Below, in pieces: positions 63,358 to 64,000 of a DNA stretch of 64,000 nt (positions are counted from its first letter, which is position 1; each line of letters begins with the position of its first letter). A program made the translations under genes and the position numbers. The stretch covers positions 930,001 to 994,000 of the forward strand of contig JAZGVH010000002.1 of the NCBI GenBank assembly GCA_039889245.1, in the 5' to 3' direction. This stretch comes from Dermatophilaceae bacterium Soc4.6. GTDB taxonomy: Bacteria > Actinomycetota > Actinomycetes > Actinomycetales > Dermatophilaceae. A model generated the notes under the pieces. It saw only the letters and a program-made list of their open reading frames with translations, was not told the origin of the DNA and made no database searches.

Positions 63358-64000
63358 GTGCCACCCTCTCCCCCCGCTCTCCTGCCGCCCGGTCTCCTGG
63401 CCGCGATGCTGCGCTCCGACAGCACCCGTCCGCGCCTGACGTGCTACGACGACGGGCCCGGGCCGAGCGCCGGGGAGCGCGTCGAGCTCTCGGCGCGGGT
63501 CCTCGGCAACTGGGTCGCGAAGGCCGGCAACTGCCTGCAGGACGAGCTCGACGCGGGGCGTGGGACACGTGTGCTGCTGGCCCTCCCGACGCACTGGCGT
63601 GCGTTCTACTGGGCTCTCGCCGTATGGAGCGTCGGTGCCACGGTGCGCCTTGCCCCGAGTGGCGAAGCGCTCCCTCTCGCTGCCGACTGCGACGTGGTGG
63701 TCTCCGACGAGGTCTCCGTCGTCGCCGCGGCGCAGGGGCCCTCGGTGCTGGTGTCCCTGCCGATGCTGTCCCGCAGCCACCCCGACACGCCGACGGGCGC
63801 GGTGGACGAGGCCCGCGAGCTGGCCACCTACGGCGACGTCTTCGACCCGTGGGACGCAGCCGAGCCCGACGACGCCGGCCTGCTCGTCCGTGACGTGAGC
63901 ACCCCCCACGGGGGGTTGGTCACGGCTGCACCGCAGTGGGGGTCACGCCCCCGGGTCCTGCTCGACGGTCCCCTGTCGCAGGTGCTGCCCCTCGCGCTCT
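63358..64000 (+). CDS. TIGR03089 family protein, 3' end cut by window
   Basis: This is the first 214 codons of an actinobacterial protein of the TIGR03089 family, short relatives of AMP-forming acyl-CoA synthetases with unknown function (Rv3268 type). It starts VPPSPPALLPPGLLAAML and has ELSARVLGNWVAKAGNCLQDELDAG (about 42-66) and ALPTHWRAFYWALAVWSVGATVRLA (about 75-99), the usual N-terminal fold. The gene runs off the window. GTG follows TACGCT by 6 bases. Confidence 0.88.
   Translation, partial: MPPSPPALLPPGLLAAMLRSDSTRPRLTCYDDGPGPSAGERVELSARVLGNWVAKAGNCLQDELDAGRGTRVLLALPTHWRAFYWALAVWSVGATVRLAPSGEALPLAADCDVVVSDEVSVVAAAQGPSVLVSLPMLSRSHPDTPTGAVDEARELATYGDVFDPWDAAEPDDAGLLVRDVSTPHGGLVTAAPQWGSRPRVLLDGPLSQVLPLAL

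Overview
This is a very GC-rich chromosomal window from an actinobacterium. The gene order matches the Mycobacterium tuberculosis region from about Rv3220c to Rv3268 (pdtaS, DGAT, Rv3235, secA1, hpf, comF, lpqB-mtrB-mtrA, sahH, SIS protein, manB, DUF3499, Rv3259-like, whiB2, fbiA-fbiB, TIGR03089). The protein styles suggest Micrococcales, probably Intrasporangiaceae (Janibacter/Tetrasphaera-like); that family placement is inference. No rRNA, tRNA, CRISPR array, prophage or insertion sequence was seen. Coding density is high, and many neighbours overlap by 4 bases (GTGA/ATGA).

Layout. 1-7.3 kb: the 5' part of the sensor kinase gene pdtaS, a giant NAD-glutamate dehydrogenase, a coupled pair of small helical proteins, and a DUF2505 protein. 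7.4-12.1 kb: proline/glutamate catabolism (pruA), a DUF6912 protein, a patatin lipase and a wax-ester/triacylglycerol synthase. 12.6-20.3 kb: a MinD/CpaE-like ATPase with a lysine-less P-loop, a SAF (CpaB-like) protein, a BldC-like HTH protein, a membrane LysM protein and an Rv3235 protein, then secA. 20.3-27.1 kb: a triple-GNAT protein preceded by a coupled leader ORF, a deletion scar made of two gene stubs, a glycosyltransferase, a YcaQ-type DNA glycosylase, an orphan response regulator, hpf and comF. 27.2-36.2 kb: a two-component pair whose kinase has a degenerate ATPase domain, convergent with a tad pilus operon (flp, cpaB, cpaE, tadA, a VWA-tadB fusion, tadC). 36.4-44.5 kb: the envelope-stress operon mtrA-mtrB-lpqB, tadE/tadG-like genes, and sahH. 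44.7-51.7 kb: a CDF metal transporter, a polytopic membrane protein, a YbaK deacylase, an SIS sugar isomerase, a Trm112 protein, manB, DUF3499 and a metallopeptidase-fold protein. 51.7-57.1 kb: a secreted DUF5719 protein coupled to a large membrane GT2 protein, then whiB2. 57.3-64 kb: coenzyme F420 genes fbiA-fbiB, a DNA glycosylase, a flippase-like membrane protein, a GT4-like fusion, and the start of a TIGR03089 gene.

Functional threads. Most genes serve the envelope and its control: SecA export, MtrAB-LpqB, the Tad pilus, WhiB2, mannose-phosphate metabolism, and membrane glycosyltransferases and flippases. A repeated architecture is a TAGGCT-like -10 hexamer placed 5-8 bases before the start codon, seen at about fourteen genes. 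It predicts widespread leaderless transcription. The best candidates for something undescribed are the 12.6-17.4 kb ATPase/SAF/LysM cluster, the degenerate kinase beside the tad locus, the GT2 protein that has lost its acidic motif, the leader ORF upstream of the acetyltransferase, and the IclR/aldehyde dehydrogenase deletion scar.
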